Shown one piece after another: positions 28,271-36,876 of a stretch of DNA of 64,000 nt (positions within the stretch are counted from its first letter, which is position 1; the number at the start of each line of letters is the position of its first letter). The translations under genes were made by a program, and so were the position numbers. Source of the stretch: Paracoccaceae bacterium (GTDB lineage: Bacteria; Pseudomonadota; Alphaproteobacteria; Rhodobacterales; Rhodobacteraceae); the NCBI GenBank assembly GCA_020630695.1, contig JAHDIS010000005.1:28798-92797 (forward strand). The letters are read 5' to 3'. Under the pieces are notes generated by a model that made no database searches, was not told the DNA's origin, and saw nothing but the letters and a program-made list of their open reading frames with translations.

Positions 28271-29058
28271 GCTTGCAAGTCGCACCCACAGGACCAGCCG
28301 ACCAAGACGGCGTAGACACCGCACCTTTGGCCTTGCGGGGACTGACCGTTGCCTACGGTGCCGAACCAGTGGTGTTTTCAGTCGACATGACCGTTGCGCC
28401 CGGTGCAATGACCGCAATCATCGGGCCGAACGGGGCAGGCAAGTCGACGCTGTTGAAAGCATCCCTTGGTATTGTGACCCCCTTGGCCGGGCAGATCACC
28501 TATTGGGGTGATGGTCTGGCGCGCAATCGCAACCGGGTTGCCTATGTCCCGCAAAGGGCCAGTGTTGATTGGGATTTCCCGACACAGGTGCTCGATGTGG
28601 TTCTCATGGGGCTTTATGCGGAACTCGGCCTGCTCCGCCGCGTTCGCCCGCAACATATCGCGCGCGCAATGGCCTGCCTGACCCGTGTTGGCATGCAGGA
28701 TTTCGCCGACCGACAGATCGGACAATTGTCTGGCGGCCAGCAACAGCGCGTGTTTTTGGCGCGCGCCTTGGCGCAGCATGCGGACCTGTTCTTGCTGGAT
28801 GAACCCTTTGCCGGTGTAGATGCCGCCACCGAAGAAGCAATCATTACCGTTTTGAAGTCTCTCAAGGACGAAGGAAAAACGGTCGTCGCCGTGCATCACG
28901 ATCTGTCCACGGTCGATACATATTTCGACAACGTCTTTTTGATCAACCGCCGCCGTCTGGGCGAAGGCCCCGTATCTGAGGCCTTTACACCAGATGCCCT
29001 TCAGGCGGCCTATGGCGGACGCCTGTCTGATGGCCTGATCGCGGCGCAAACAGGCTGA
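28267..29058 (+). CDS. Metal ABC transporter ATP-binding protein
   Basis: A 263-residue ATPase that drives metal import. Walker A GPNGAGKST (about residues 55-63), Q-loop VPQRASVDWDFP, signature LSGGQQQR, Walker B DLFLLDEPFAGVD and the switch His in VAVHHDLST are all intact. RASVDWDFP is typical of manganese/zinc/iron-chelate family ATPases. The start overlaps the binding-protein stop (ATGA), and the first permease follows 2 bases after the stop. Confidence 0.93.
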   Translation: MSLQVAPTGPADQDGVDTAPLALRGLTVAYGAEPVVFSVDMTVAPGAMTAIIGPNGAGKSTLLKASLGIVTPLAGQITYWGDGLARNRNRVAYVPQRASVDWDFPTQVLDVVLMGLYAELGLLRRVRPQHIARAMACLTRVGMQDFADRQIGQLSGGQQQRVFLARALAQHADLFLLDEPFAGVDAATEEAIITVLKSLKDEGKTVVAVHHDLSTVDTYFDNVFLINRRRLGEGPVSEAFTPDALQAAYGGRLSDGLIAAQTG

Positions 29059-29060
29059 TC

Positions 29061-30257
29061 ATGCTGGACGCACTAACCTTTCAGCTTGGCTACAACGCCG
29101 CGTTGGTCACGTTGGGTGCAACGATGCTTGGGTTTGCAGCCGGGGCTGTCGGGGCCTTTCTTTATTTGCGCAAACGCGCCCTTGTGTCTGACGCGATCAG
29201 TCACGCGACATTGCCTGGTTTGGTTTTGGCGTTCATCGGCATGGTCGCTCTGGGCGGGGATGGCCGGGCATTGGGGGGATTGCTGCTTGGATCGGCTGGA
29301 TCCGCGCTTGTCGGGCTGTGGGTCACAAACTGGCTGACCCGCACCACACGCCTGTCCGAAGACGCCGCGATTGGCGCTGTTCTTTCCGTGTTCTTTGGCT
29401 TTGGCATCGTATTGCTGACAGTCGTTCAAAACATGTCCGCAGGCCGACAAGCCGGGCTCGAAGGGTTTTTGCTAGGCTCTACGGCGGGCATGCTGCGCAG
29501 TGATGCAATTCTGATCGCTGTAGGCAGCTTGGTGGTTCTGTTGGCCACGCTTTACATGCGGCGACCTTTGCTGATCACCGCCTTTGATCCCGGCTACGCG
29601 GCAGTCCGGGGTATCAATACGCACCGCTTTGATATGGCCTTGATGGTGCTGGTACTCGGCATCACGGTTGTCGGGCTGAAGGTGGTCGGGCTGATCTTGA
29701 TTGTGGCCATGTTGATCATTCCGCCCGTTGCCGCCCGGTTCTGGTCAGAAAATGCGGTCAAAGTGGTCGGGTTGTCGGCACTCTTCGGCGGGCTTTCCGG
29801 CTATATCGGCGCAGCCGCATCGGCCACGGCACCCGCCCTGCCCACAGGCCCCATCATCGTGCTGACCAGTTTCGCTCTTTTCGTCCTTTCCTTGCTGCTT
29901 GCACCCGGACGCGGCCTGCTGGCCATGGCGCTCCGGCACCGCCGCCTGCAAAAGCAGGTTCACATCCGACAGGGGCTTTTGGCATTGGCCAGAAATCAGG
30001 CCATCTACGAAGGTTTCACACGCCGATTGCTGCGCCGTGCAGGCATGATGCAGGCGGATGGCGTACCCACGCTCGAAGGCCGCAAGGAAGCATCGCAGTT
30101 GCTGCATGACGAAGCCCTTTGGCAGGAACTGCGCCGCAGCCAGACGCTCTCGGAACTGGCCATTCGCGATGACGGGCTTACCCGCATTGCCGAGGTTCTG
30201 ACCGCCGATCAGATTGCAGCGCTTGATGCACAGCTCGGACCAAAGGCGGTATCATGA
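29061..30257 (+). CDS. Metal ABC transporter permease with C-terminal extension
   Basis: A 398-residue ABC-3 family permease. About eight membrane helices fill residues 1-290, with DAISHATLPGLVLAF (early) and VVGLKVVGLILIVAMLIIPPVAARFW (the conserved permease motif). The last ~100 residues are soluble, helical and charged (LRHRRLQKQVHIRQG ... TRIAEVLTADQIAALDAQLG), resembling the winged-helix-like tail seen in TroC/SitC-type permeases. It forms the channel with the next gene's product, whose start overlaps its stop. Confidence 0.9.
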   Translation: MLDALTFQLGYNAALVTLGATMLGFAAGAVGAFLYLRKRALVSDAISHATLPGLVLAFIGMVALGGDGRALGGLLLGSAGSALVGLWVTNWLTRTTRLSEDAAIGAVLSVFFGFGIVLLTVVQNMSAGRQAGLEGFLLGSTAGMLRSDAILIAVGSLVVLLATLYMRRPLLITAFDPGYAAVRGINTHRFDMALMVLVLGITVVGLKVVGLILIVAMLIIPPVAARFWSENAVKVVGLSALFGGLSGYIGAAASATAPALPTGPIIVLTSFALFVLSLLLAPGRGLLAMALRHRRLQKQVHIRQGLLALARNQAIYEGFTRRLLRRAGMMQADGVPTLEGRKEASQLLHDEALWQELRRSQTLSELAIRDDGLTRIAEVLTADQIAALDAQLGPKAVS

Positions 30258-31162
30258 TGGGCTACGAGTTTGTCGCTCTGTCCCTTCCGCCGATTGTCAT
30301 CGGTGTTTTGGCGGCCATGGCCTGCGCTTTGCCGGGCAACTTTCTGTTATTGCGCCGCCAGTCGTTGATTGGCGACGCAATCAGCCATGTGGTTTTGCCG
30401 GGCATTGTCGTGGCCTTCCTGCTGACGGGCACCGTTGCAGCGTTGCCTATGATGGTGGGCGCTGCGGCGGCGGCCGTTGTGGCCGTTGTCGCAATCGAGG
30501 CTATCCGTCGGCTGGGCCGCGTTGAATCCGGCGCAGCGATGGGTGTGATCTTTACGGCCATGTTTGCCGGCGGCGTCCTGCTGCTGGAACAGTCCGATAC
30601 ATCTTCGGTTCATCTGGATGTGGAGCATGCGCTCTACGGCAATCTCGAAAGCCTGATCTGGCTGGATGCTGTTGGATGGCAATCGCTGATTGACCCTGCC
30701 GCACTGGCTTTGTTGCCGCCCGAACTGTGGCGCATGGCGCTGGCCTTTGCGGTTGTTTGTCTCGCAACCTGGTTGTTCTGGCGCCCCCTCAAGGCAACCA
30801 GCTTTGATGAAGGCTTTGCCCAGAGTCTTGGCTGGCCGACCGGTTTGATTGGCATGGGCATCGTGATCATGGCTGCGCTTGCGGCTGTGGCGGCCTTTGA
30901 CGCTGTGGGTTCGATCATCGTGATTGCCATGTTCATCTGCCCGCCTGCGGCCGCACGGCTTATGACCAACCGCCTTGGCACGCAGGTGGCCTGGTCACTG
31001 GCTTTCGCGGTGCTGAGCGCTGTCCTTGGTTATGTTCTGGCCGGATACGGGCCGCTGTGGCTGGGCTATTCGGCCTCGGTTTCAGCCGCGGGCATGATTG
31101 CAACGATCTCGGGGCTGATCCTTGCGCTGGCAGCCCTGTTCGGACCTCACCGCAGAGCATAG
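30254..31162 (+). CDS. Metal ABC transporter permease, second
   Basis: A 302-residue ABC-3 family permease without the long tail. Visible motifs are RRQSLIGDAISHVVLPGIVVAF near the N-terminus and DAVGSIIVIAMFICPPAAARL late. Two different permeases in one operon is the sit/tro/mntABCD pattern and differs from znuABC, which has one. It overlaps the first permease (ATGA). About 105 bases separate it from dnaE2, whose promoter is separate. Confidence 0.92.
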   Translation: MMGYEFVALSLPPIVIGVLAAMACALPGNFLLLRRQSLIGDAISHVVLPGIVVAFLLTGTVAALPMMVGAAAAAVVAVVAIEAIRRLGRVESGAAMGVIFTAMFAGGVLLLEQSDTSSVHLDVEHALYGNLESLIWLDAVGWQSLIDPAALALLPPELWRMALAFAVVCLATWLFWRPLKATSFDEGFAQSLGWPTGLIGMGIVIMAALAAVAAFDAVGSIIVIAMFICPPAAARLMTNRLGTQVAWSLAFAVLSAVLGYVLAGYGPLWLGYSASVSAAGMIATISGLILALAALFGPHRRA

Positions 31163-31238
31163 CCCATCAAATTTTGCGTTTCGTATTTAGCTCGATTGTG
31201 GCCCTGTGATCGCTTTTCAAAAGGAAAGACTCGAACAA

Positions 31239-31253
31239 GAACAAAACAAGAAC
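31239..31253 (+). promoter_or_regulatory. LexA (SOS) box of dnaE2
   Basis: GAAC-AAAACAA-GAAC: the alphaproteobacterial SOS box, a direct repeat with exactly 7 bases between. A third GAAC lies at 31233. A TATATT -10-like hexamer follows directly (31254-31259), so LexA would cover the core promoter. The predicted start of transcription is at or within a base or two of the ATG at 31267. Confidence 0.8.
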
Positions 31254-31266
31254 TATATTCTTTGAA

Positions 31267-34200
31267 ATGTTCGCCGAGCTTTGCGCCACCTCCAACTTCA
31301 CTTTTCTCACCGGGGCCTCTCACCCCGAGGAATACATGGAACGTGCCGGTCTGCTGGGGCTCTCTGCCGTTGCCATTGCCGATGAAAATTCTGTGGCCGG
31401 GATCGTGCGCGCCTACACCAAGGCAAAGGAGATTGCCCGCCAGGTCAGAGAGCGCGCCAAGCTGGAAGCAGAGCATGGCATCATCGGGCCGCCCCTGCCG
31501 GCTGGCATGGCACCCCCAGCACCACAACCCGGCGCCGACATCCGGAACATCCCGCGCCTGATCCCGGCGGCGCGGCTGGTCTTTATCGAAGGCGTCGAGA
31601 TGACCGCCCTTGCCGCCACGCGTCAGGGCTGGGCCTGTCTGACACGTTTGATTTCCAAGGGACGGCTCAGGTCAGCAAAGGGTCATTGCGATCTCAGCCT
31701 TGGGGATCTGCCAGATGACATGCAGGGCCTGCAGCTGATCCTGCATCCGCCAAAAGCGCTCGATCCGCCGCCCGGCGCGGGCCCGTGGTTCGTACAGGCG
31801 CAACAGCTGACGCGCCGCTTTGGCCAGATTATGCATCTCGCGCTCAGCCCTTGTTATGACGGGCAGGATCGTATCCGGTTTGACCGGCACGCCACTTTGG
31901 CGCGCCATCTCAAAATCCCAACGGTTGCAAGCGCAGCGCCACGTATGCATCACGGCCGTCGTCGCCGGCTGGCCGATGTCGTAACGGCCATCCGCCGGGG
32001 GTGCCGCGTGGATCAGCTGGGGCGCGCAGCCTTGACCAACAGCGAACAACGCCTGCGCCCCGAGGCCGAAATGCGCCAGATACTCGGGCCCTATGCCGAG
32101 GCGGTAGACCATGCCGCGCGGCTGGCCGAATCCTGCACATTCGATCTGGGCAGCCTGCGATATGAATACCCTTCCGAAATCGCGGCCGGTGAAACAGCGT
32201 CTCAGCGCCTTGCCCGACTGGCCTACGAAGGGCTGGACTGGCGCTATCCATACGGCGCGCCCGAACGGGTCCGTGCCATGCTGGAGCATGAGCTTCAGCT
32301 TATCGCCAAGCTGGCATACGAGCCCTATTTCCTGACGGTACGCGACATCGTGGCCTTTGCCCGGTCCCGTGATATTCTGTGTCAGGGCCGGGGGAGCGCC
32401 GCCAATTCAGTGGTCTGTTATTGCCTTGGCGTGACCTCGGTCAGTCCTGAGATCGGCACCATGGTGTTCGAACGCTTCGTCTCCGAGGCTCGGGATGAGC
32501 CCCCAGACATCGACGTGGATTTTGAACACGAACGCCGCGAAGAGGTGATCCAGCATATTTATGAAACCTACGGGCGCCATCGCGCAGGCCTTTGCGCCAC
32601 GGTGATCCACTATCGTGGCAAGCGTGCCATCCGCGAGGTCGGCGCCGCCATGGGGCTCACGCAGGACACCATCGGCGCGCTCTCCAGCCAACTTTGGGGA
32701 TTTTTCTCGACCAAGGGGCTGGAAGCCGAACGCATGGCTGAAATCGGTCTGGACCCCACAGATCGCAGGCTACAGCTGACCATGCAGCTGATTTACGAAA
32801 TCGTCGGTTTTCCGCGCCATCTGTCCCAACACGTCGGCGGCTTTGTCGTCACCGAAGGCCGGCTGGACGAATTGGTCCCCATCGAGAATGCCACGATGGA
32901 GGGGCGGACCGTCATTTGCTGGGACAAGGATGACATCGACAGCCTCGGCATTCTCAAGGTCGACGTTCTGAGCCTTGGTATGCTCACCTGTATCCGCAAG
33001 GCCTTTGACCTGCTGGCCCAGCACCACGGCCAGCGCTACAGCCTTGCCAGCCTGCCCCAAGAGGACCCAAGGGTCTATGACATGCTCTGCAAGGCCGACA
33101 GCATCGGCGTCTTTCAGGTCGAGAGCCGCGCGCAGATGAACTTTCTTCCGCGCATGAAGCCACGCTGCTTTTATGATCTAGTCATAGAAGTCGCCATTAT
33201 TCGCCCGGGGCCCATTCAGGGCGATATGGTCCACCCCTACATTCGGCGCCGCAACGGCGAAGAAGAGGTCAGCTTTCCATCAGACGCCTTGGGCGCGGTG
33301 CTCGGCAAGACACTGGGGGTGCCCCTGTTTCAGGAACAGGCCATGCAGATCGCCATCGTTGGCGCCGGCTTTACACCTGATCAGGCCGACCGGTTGCGGC
33401 GGTCTCTTGCCACCTTCAAGAAACACGGCAACGTGTCAGAGTTCAGGACCCTGTTCCTCAAGGGCATGCGCGCCAACGGCTACGACGAAGATTTTGCGCA
33501 GCGCTGTTTTTCCCAGATCGAAGGGTTCGGATCTTACGGGTTTCCAGAAAGCCATGCGGCCAGCTTTGCATTGCTGGTCTACGCCAGCGCATGGATCAAG
33601 TGCCATCATCCCGGTGTCTTTGCCTGCGCCCTGCTCAATGCCCAGCCCATGGGATTCTACGCCCCTGCGCAGATCGTACGCGATGCCAAGGAACATGGCG
33701 TTCAGGTCAGACCTGTCTGCATCAATGCCAGCTTCTGGGACAATGTGATGGAACCCGATGAAGACGGCGGCCTCGCGCTGCGGCTCGGGTTTCGTCAGAT
33801 CAAGGGGCTGCGTGAAGAAGACGCCCAATGGCTGACAGCGGCCCGGGGCAATGGCTATCAATCCGTGCGCGATGTCTGGCGCCGTGCGGGACTGGGCCCT
33901 CAAGTCCTGCAGCGCTTGGCGGAAGCTGATGTCTTTGCTGCGCTGGATCTGCCTCGTCGCAATGCATTGTGGGATGCCAAGGCACTCAGCAACGGGCCAG
34001 AATTGCCGTTGTTCGCGCTGGATCTGGATGGCGAAGCCATTGACGAACCCGCCGCCCACCTGCCGTTGATGACAGAAGGCGAACAGGTGGTCGAAGACTA
34101 TGTCGCCCTGCGGCTGACACTGCGCAAACATCCTTTGGCACTGCTTCGCGGTACGCTCACGCCTTCGCCTGCGGCGGGCCCGTCAGGGGGCTCTGCCCCC

Positions 34201-34293
34201 TCTGGCGGCCATGCCGCCATTCACCCCACGGATATTTCCAGCACAAAGAAACACAAGGTTGCAAAGCTGATGACACGGGTCAGTCTGGATTGA
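31267..34293 (+). CDS. dnaE2: Error-prone DNA polymerase III alpha-like subunit, C-terminus replaced
   Basis: DnaE2 (ImuC) performs mutagenic lesion bypass in the SOS response. The 1008-residue product has the PHP domain (1-~250), palm and fingers with catalytic Asp414, Asp416 and possibly Asp418 in PPDIDVDFEHERREEV, GRGSAANSVV, and the helix-hairpin-helix region (FPESHAASFALLVYASAWIKCHHPG). Homology stops near residue 965 (KHPLALLRG); the usual OB-fold and tail are missing. The final ~40 residues are encoded by a double-hairpin repeat. It is SOS-controlled, with no real ribosome site before the ATG. Its usual partners imuA and imuB are not nearby. Confidence 0.9.
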   Translation: MFAELCATSNFTFLTGASHPEEYMERAGLLGLSAVAIADENSVAGIVRAYTKAKEIARQVRERAKLEAEHGIIGPPLPAGMAPPAPQPGADIRNIPRLIPAARLVFIEGVEMTALAATRQGWACLTRLISKGRLRSAKGHCDLSLGDLPDDMQGLQLILHPPKALDPPPGAGPWFVQAQQLTRRFGQIMHLALSPCYDGQDRIRFDRHATLARHLKIPTVASAAPRMHHGRRRRLADVVTAIRRGCRVDQLGRAALTNSEQRLRPEAEMRQILGPYAEAVDHAARLAESCTFDLGSLRYEYPSEIAAGETASQRLARLAYEGLDWRYPYGAPERVRAMLEHELQLIAKLAYEPYFLTVRDIVAFARSRDILCQGRGSAANSVVCYCLGVTSVSPEIGTMVFERFVSEARDEPPDIDVDFEHERREEVIQHIYETYGRHRAGLCATVIHYRGKRAIREVGAAMGLTQDTIGALSSQLWGFFSTKGLEAERMAEIGLDPTDRRLQLTMQLIYEIVGFPRHLSQHVGGFVVTEGRLDELVPIENATMEGRTVICWDKDDIDSLGILKVDVLSLGMLTCIRKAFDLLAQHHGQRYSLASLPQEDPRVYDMLCKADSIGVFQVESRAQMNFLPRMKPRCFYDLVIEVAIIRPGPIQGDMVHPYIRRRNGEEEVSFPSDALGAVLGKTLGVPLFQEQAMQIAIVGAGFTPDQADRLRRSLATFKKHGNVSEFRTLFLKGMRANGYDEDFAQRCFSQIEGFGSYGFPESHAASFALLVYASAWIKCHHPGVFACALLNAQPMGFYAPAQIVRDAKEHGVQVRPVCINASFWDNVMEPDEDGGLALRLGFRQIKGLREEDAQWLTAARGNGYQSVRDVWRRAGLGPQVLQRLAEADVFAALDLPRRNALWDAKALSNGPELPLFALDLDGEAIDEPAAHLPLMTEGEQVVEDYVALRLTLRKHPLALLRGTLTPSPAAGPSGGSAPSGGHAAIHPTDISSTKKHKVAKLMTRVSLD
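34185..34252 (+). repeat. Double-hairpin repeat, family 2, copy B (inside dnaE2)
   Basis: Hairpin AGGGGGC-TCT-GCCCCCT (34185-34201), hairpin TGGCGGC-CAT-GCCGCCA (34203-34219) and a 33-base tail (34220-34252: TTCACCCCACGG, ATATTTCCAGC, ACAAAGAAAC). Order and tail match copy A at 21094-21156. Here it is translated as the end of DnaE2. Confidence 0.7.
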
Positions 34294-34345
34294 CGGAAAC
34301 GCCCACATCATGCGAGCCAAAGCACATCAGCCTAGGAGCCATGCC

Positions 34346-34690
34346 ATGATAGCCATCATTTTCGAAGTCATTCCAAAAAACGGGATGATGCCGGACTACC
34401 TCGACATCGCTGCCGAGATGAAACCCCTTGCGCAGGATATGGAAGGCTTCATCAGCGTCGAACGGTTCCAAAGCCTCACAAACCCGGACAAGCTTTTGTC
34501 GATCAGTTTCTTCGAAGACGAGGCCGCAGTTATGCGCTGGCGCAAGCTTGCCGCGCATCGCAACGCACAATCCAAGGGCCGCGCGCGCATCTTTGACGAC
34601 TATCATCTGAAAGTCTGCCACGTGATGCGCGACTACGGCATGCATGACCGGGATCAGGCACCAGACGATAGCATCGCCTGCCACGGATGA
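34346..34690 (+). CDS. Antibiotic biosynthesis monooxygenase (ABM) domain protein
   Basis: A 114-residue ferredoxin-like-fold protein of the ABM/DUF family: IAIIFEVIPKNGMMPDYLDIAAEMKPLAQDMEGFISVERFQSL, then LSISFFEDEAAVMRWRKLAAHRNAQSKGR. Proteins of this shape are small dimeric oxygenases or quinol-modifying enzymes, and the substrate here is unknown. I chose the ATG at 34346 with TAGGAG 7 bases before. An earlier in-frame ATG at 34310 would add 12 residues not typical of the family. Confidence 0.8.
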   Translation: MIAIIFEVIPKNGMMPDYLDIAAEMKPLAQDMEGFISVERFQSLTNPDKLLSISFFEDEAAVMRWRKLAAHRNAQSKGRARIFDDYHLKVCHVMRDYGMHDRDQAPDDSIACHG

Positions 34691-34707
34691 CCTGACATCG
34701 CCGGGTG

Positions 34708-34750
34708 CGATGGGACGGCGGGCGGGGCGATGCTGCGTGCAGCGAGCGCC
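34708..34750. repeat. Structured repeat, family 1, copy B
   Basis: CGATGGGACGG, one base, GGGCGGGGCG (34708-34729; one mismatch to copy A at 10077). Then GGCG (34726-34729) pairs with CGCC (34747-34750) around an inner hairpin GCTGC/GCAGC. The inner stem differs from copy A yet still pairs. It lies in a convergent gap, 10 bases past the aminotransferase stop. Confidence 0.6.
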
Positions 34751-34759
34751 GTATCGCCG

Positions 34760-35944
34760 TTACACCCCCGCCTTGATGATTGCTTCGGCCAGAATTGGCA
34801 CAGTCGACGCGTTCAGGCCCGCAATATTCAGACGCGAGTCGCCCACCATGTAGATCGCACTGTCACGCCGCATCGCCTCAACCTGTTCAGGGCTCGCACC
34901 AAGACGTGAGAACATGCCACGGTGCTGTGCGATAAAGCCAAAGCGGTCAGACCCGGACAAACGCTGCAATTCGCTGGCCAATTGCTCGCGCAGGCCCAGC
35001 ATGGACAGGCGTACTTCTTCCAGTTCAGTCGCCCAATCCGCACGCAGGGCCGGATCATTCAGCACCATCGTGACAAGACGCGCACCATGATCTGGTGGAA
35101 ACGAATAGTTCTGGCGGTTCAGGAAATTGAGCGTTTGCTGGTTCAACGCGCCTCGGTCCGGATCGCTGCACACGGCCATAAGCAGGCCCGCACGTTCGCG
35201 ATAGATGCCGAAGTTCTTGGAACAGGACGCCGCAATCAGGACCTCAGGGCAGTTGCCAGCCACGAGACGCACGCCTTGCGCGTCTTCTTCAAGACCATCG
35301 CCAAAACCCTGATAAGCGATATCGATCATCGGAATCGCACCTGTTTTATTCAGGTGTTCGACGACAAGTTTCCACTCTGACAGATTCAGGTTCGCACCAG
35401 TTGGATTGTGGCAACAGCCATGCAAGAGAACAACATCCCCGGCTTGGACATTCGCCAGATCCGCCATCATCCCATCAAAATCCACACCGCGAGTTTCATC
35501 GTCGAAATAGCGATAAGGAACCATCTCCATGTTCATATGCTTCAGGATCGACAGGTGATTGGGCCAGGTCGGGTTGGAAACGAAAACCCGGGCCTTCGGA
35601 TTGGCCATCTTGATCAGGTCGAAACCCTGCCGACACGCCCCAGTGCCCCCCGGCGTCGCCGCCGCGGCGACAGTGCTGCGCGGAACCGCATCGCCAAGGA
35701 TCAGATCGATCATCACGTCGGCATAGCCCGGGTCGCCCGCAAGTCCTGTATAGGACTTGGTTGTCTCGACCTCCCAGAGCTGCTTTTCCGCTGCTTTGAC
35801 AGCCCGCATGATCGGTGTGTGACCACTTGCATCTTTGTAGACACCCACACCCAGATCAACTTTGGTGTCGCGAGGATCCTCACGGTAGGCTTGCATCAGC
35901 GCGAGGATCTTGTCAGCAGGTTGCGGCTTGAGAGCTTCAAACAT
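34760..35944 (-). CDS. Aspartate/aromatic aminotransferase (class I)
   Basis: A 394-residue PLP enzyme of the AspC/TyrB family. Motifs: DLGVGVYKDASGHTPIMRAV near residue 30, GCCHNPTGANL, and SCSKNFGIYRERAG with the PLP lysine. It is typical of enzymes that use aspartate, tyrosine, phenylalanine and sometimes cysteine. Its start overlaps the stop of the mercaptopyruvate sulfurtransferase gene (ATGA), so the two are one operon. Transamination of cysteine gives 3-mercaptopyruvate, the substrate of that neighbour; this coupling is inference. Complete length. Confidence 0.9.
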   Translation of the reverse strand: MFEALKPQPADKILALMQAYREDPRDTKVDLGVGVYKDASGHTPIMRAVKAAEKQLWEVETTKSYTGLAGDPGYADVMIDLILGDAVPRSTVAAAATPGGTGACRQGFDLIKMANPKARVFVSNPTWPNHLSILKHMNMEMVPYRYFDDETRGVDFDGMMADLANVQAGDVVLLHGCCHNPTGANLNLSEWKLVVEHLNKTGAIPMIDIAYQGFGDGLEEDAQGVRLVAGNCPEVLIAASCSKNFGIYRERAGLLMAVCSDPDRGALNQQTLNFLNRQNYSFPPDHGARLVTMVLNDPALRADWATELEEVRLSMLGLREQLASELQRLSGSDRFGFIAQHRGMFSRLGASPEQVEAMRRDSAIYMVGDSRLNIAGLNASTVPILAEAIIKAGV

Positions 35945-36816
35945 CAGTCTTCTCCGGAAGAGGCTGGGCCCGTTTCAACGGGCAGGGTCGGGAATTGGCC
36001 CCATTCGGTCCAAGACCCATCGTAAAGCGAGTAATCTTTCTTGCCGAAACGCTCCATTGCCAGAGCCAGCACAGCGGCTGTTACGCCGGACCCGCAGGTC
36101 GTGATGACGGGCTTGGACAGATCGACGCCAGCGCCCTCAAACGTGGCCCGCAAGTCTGCCGGCGCTTTCATCGTTTTGTCGGCTTTTAGAAGACTGGTAA
36201 ACGGCACGTTCTTGGAGCCAGGGATGTGACCGGCGCGCAGCCCCTCGCGCGGCTCGGGCGCATCGCCGCGGAACCTTGCTTCTGCGCGGGCATCGACAAT
36301 CTCGATATCGCGCAGTTTCGAGGCCGCCGAAACCTGTGTCACATCGCGCACAAGATGCGCCTGACGGCGCACGGTCATGTGACGATCGCGAATGACCGGA
36401 GGCATGTCTTCGACCGGACGGCCTTCAGCGAGCCATTTGGGCAGACCACCATCCAGCACCGCAACATCATCCTGCCCCATCAGGCGAAAGAGCCACCAGA
36501 CCCGGGCTGCAGAAAAAAGCCCCGACCCGTCATAGACAACAACCTGATGGCCGTCGCCGACCCCCATGGCCCGCATCCGGGACATGAACTTTTCGATGGG
36601 TGGCGCCATATGCGGCAACTCGGACCGCAAATCTGAAATTTCGTCTATGTCGAAAAATCGAGCGCCGGGGATGTGGGCCGCGTCATACTCGGCCTTGGCG
36701 TCGCGCCCTTCGGCGGGCATGAACCAGCTGGCATCAAGGATGCGCAGATCAGGGTCTTTGAGATGTTGCGCCAGCCACTCGGTCGAGACCAGCGTCTTGG
36801 GATCGTCGGCAGACAT
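35944..36816 (-). CDS. sseA: 3-Mercaptopyruvate sulfurtransferase
   Basis: A 290-residue two-domain rhodanese. The active loop is CGSGVTA (in VITTCGSGVTAAVLAL), the mercaptopyruvate-type loop rather than the thiosulfate-type CRKGVT. The N-terminal domain starts LVSTEWLAQHLKDPDLRILDASW. It moves sulfur from 3-mercaptopyruvate to thiols or cyanide. It is first gene of a two-gene operon with a class I aminotransferase. Upstream, two CCCCCGGGGG-type palindromes lie in the promoter and over the ribosome site. Confidence 0.93.
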   Translation of the reverse strand: MSADDPKTLVSTEWLAQHLKDPDLRILDASWFMPAEGRDAKAEYDAAHIPGARFFDIDEISDLRSELPHMAPPIEKFMSRMRAMGVGDGHQVVVYDGSGLFSAARVWWLFRLMGQDDVAVLDGGLPKWLAEGRPVEDMPPVIRDRHMTVRRQAHLVRDVTQVSAASKLRDIEIVDARAEARFRGDAPEPREGLRAGHIPGSKNVPFTSLLKADKTMKAPADLRATFEGAGVDLSKPVITTCGSGVTAAVLALAMERFGKKDYSLYDGSWTEWGQFPTLPVETGPASSGED

Positions 36817-36819
36817 AAA

Positions 36820-36833
36820 AACCCCCGGGGGTT
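36820..36833. promoter_or_regulatory. Palindrome over the sseA ribosome site
   Basis: AACCCCCGGGGGTT, a perfect 14-base palindrome 3 bases before the sseA ATG (minus strand). Its GGGGG half is the only ribosome site candidate. A bound protein or a hairpin here would block translation or transcription. Confidence 0.5.
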
Positions 36834-36847
36834 AAGGAACGAAATTG

Positions 36848-36876
36848 TCCATAGTCCCCGGGGGCTAATCTTGCAA
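36848..36876 (-). promoter_or_regulatory. Putative sseA promoter with second palindrome in the spacer
   Basis: Minus strand: -35 TTGCAA (36876-36871), 17-base spacer, -10 TATGGA (36853-36848). Most of the spacer is the palindrome-like AGCCCCCGGGGACT, which resembles the one over the ribosome site. The two centres are about 33 bases (three turns) apart, as for cooperative operators. Confidence 0.45.

Noticed and set aside
27311..31162. Zinc importer znuABC
   Set aside because: Two permeases, no His-rich loop, and a His-His-Glu-Asp ligand set favour the Mn/Fe type.
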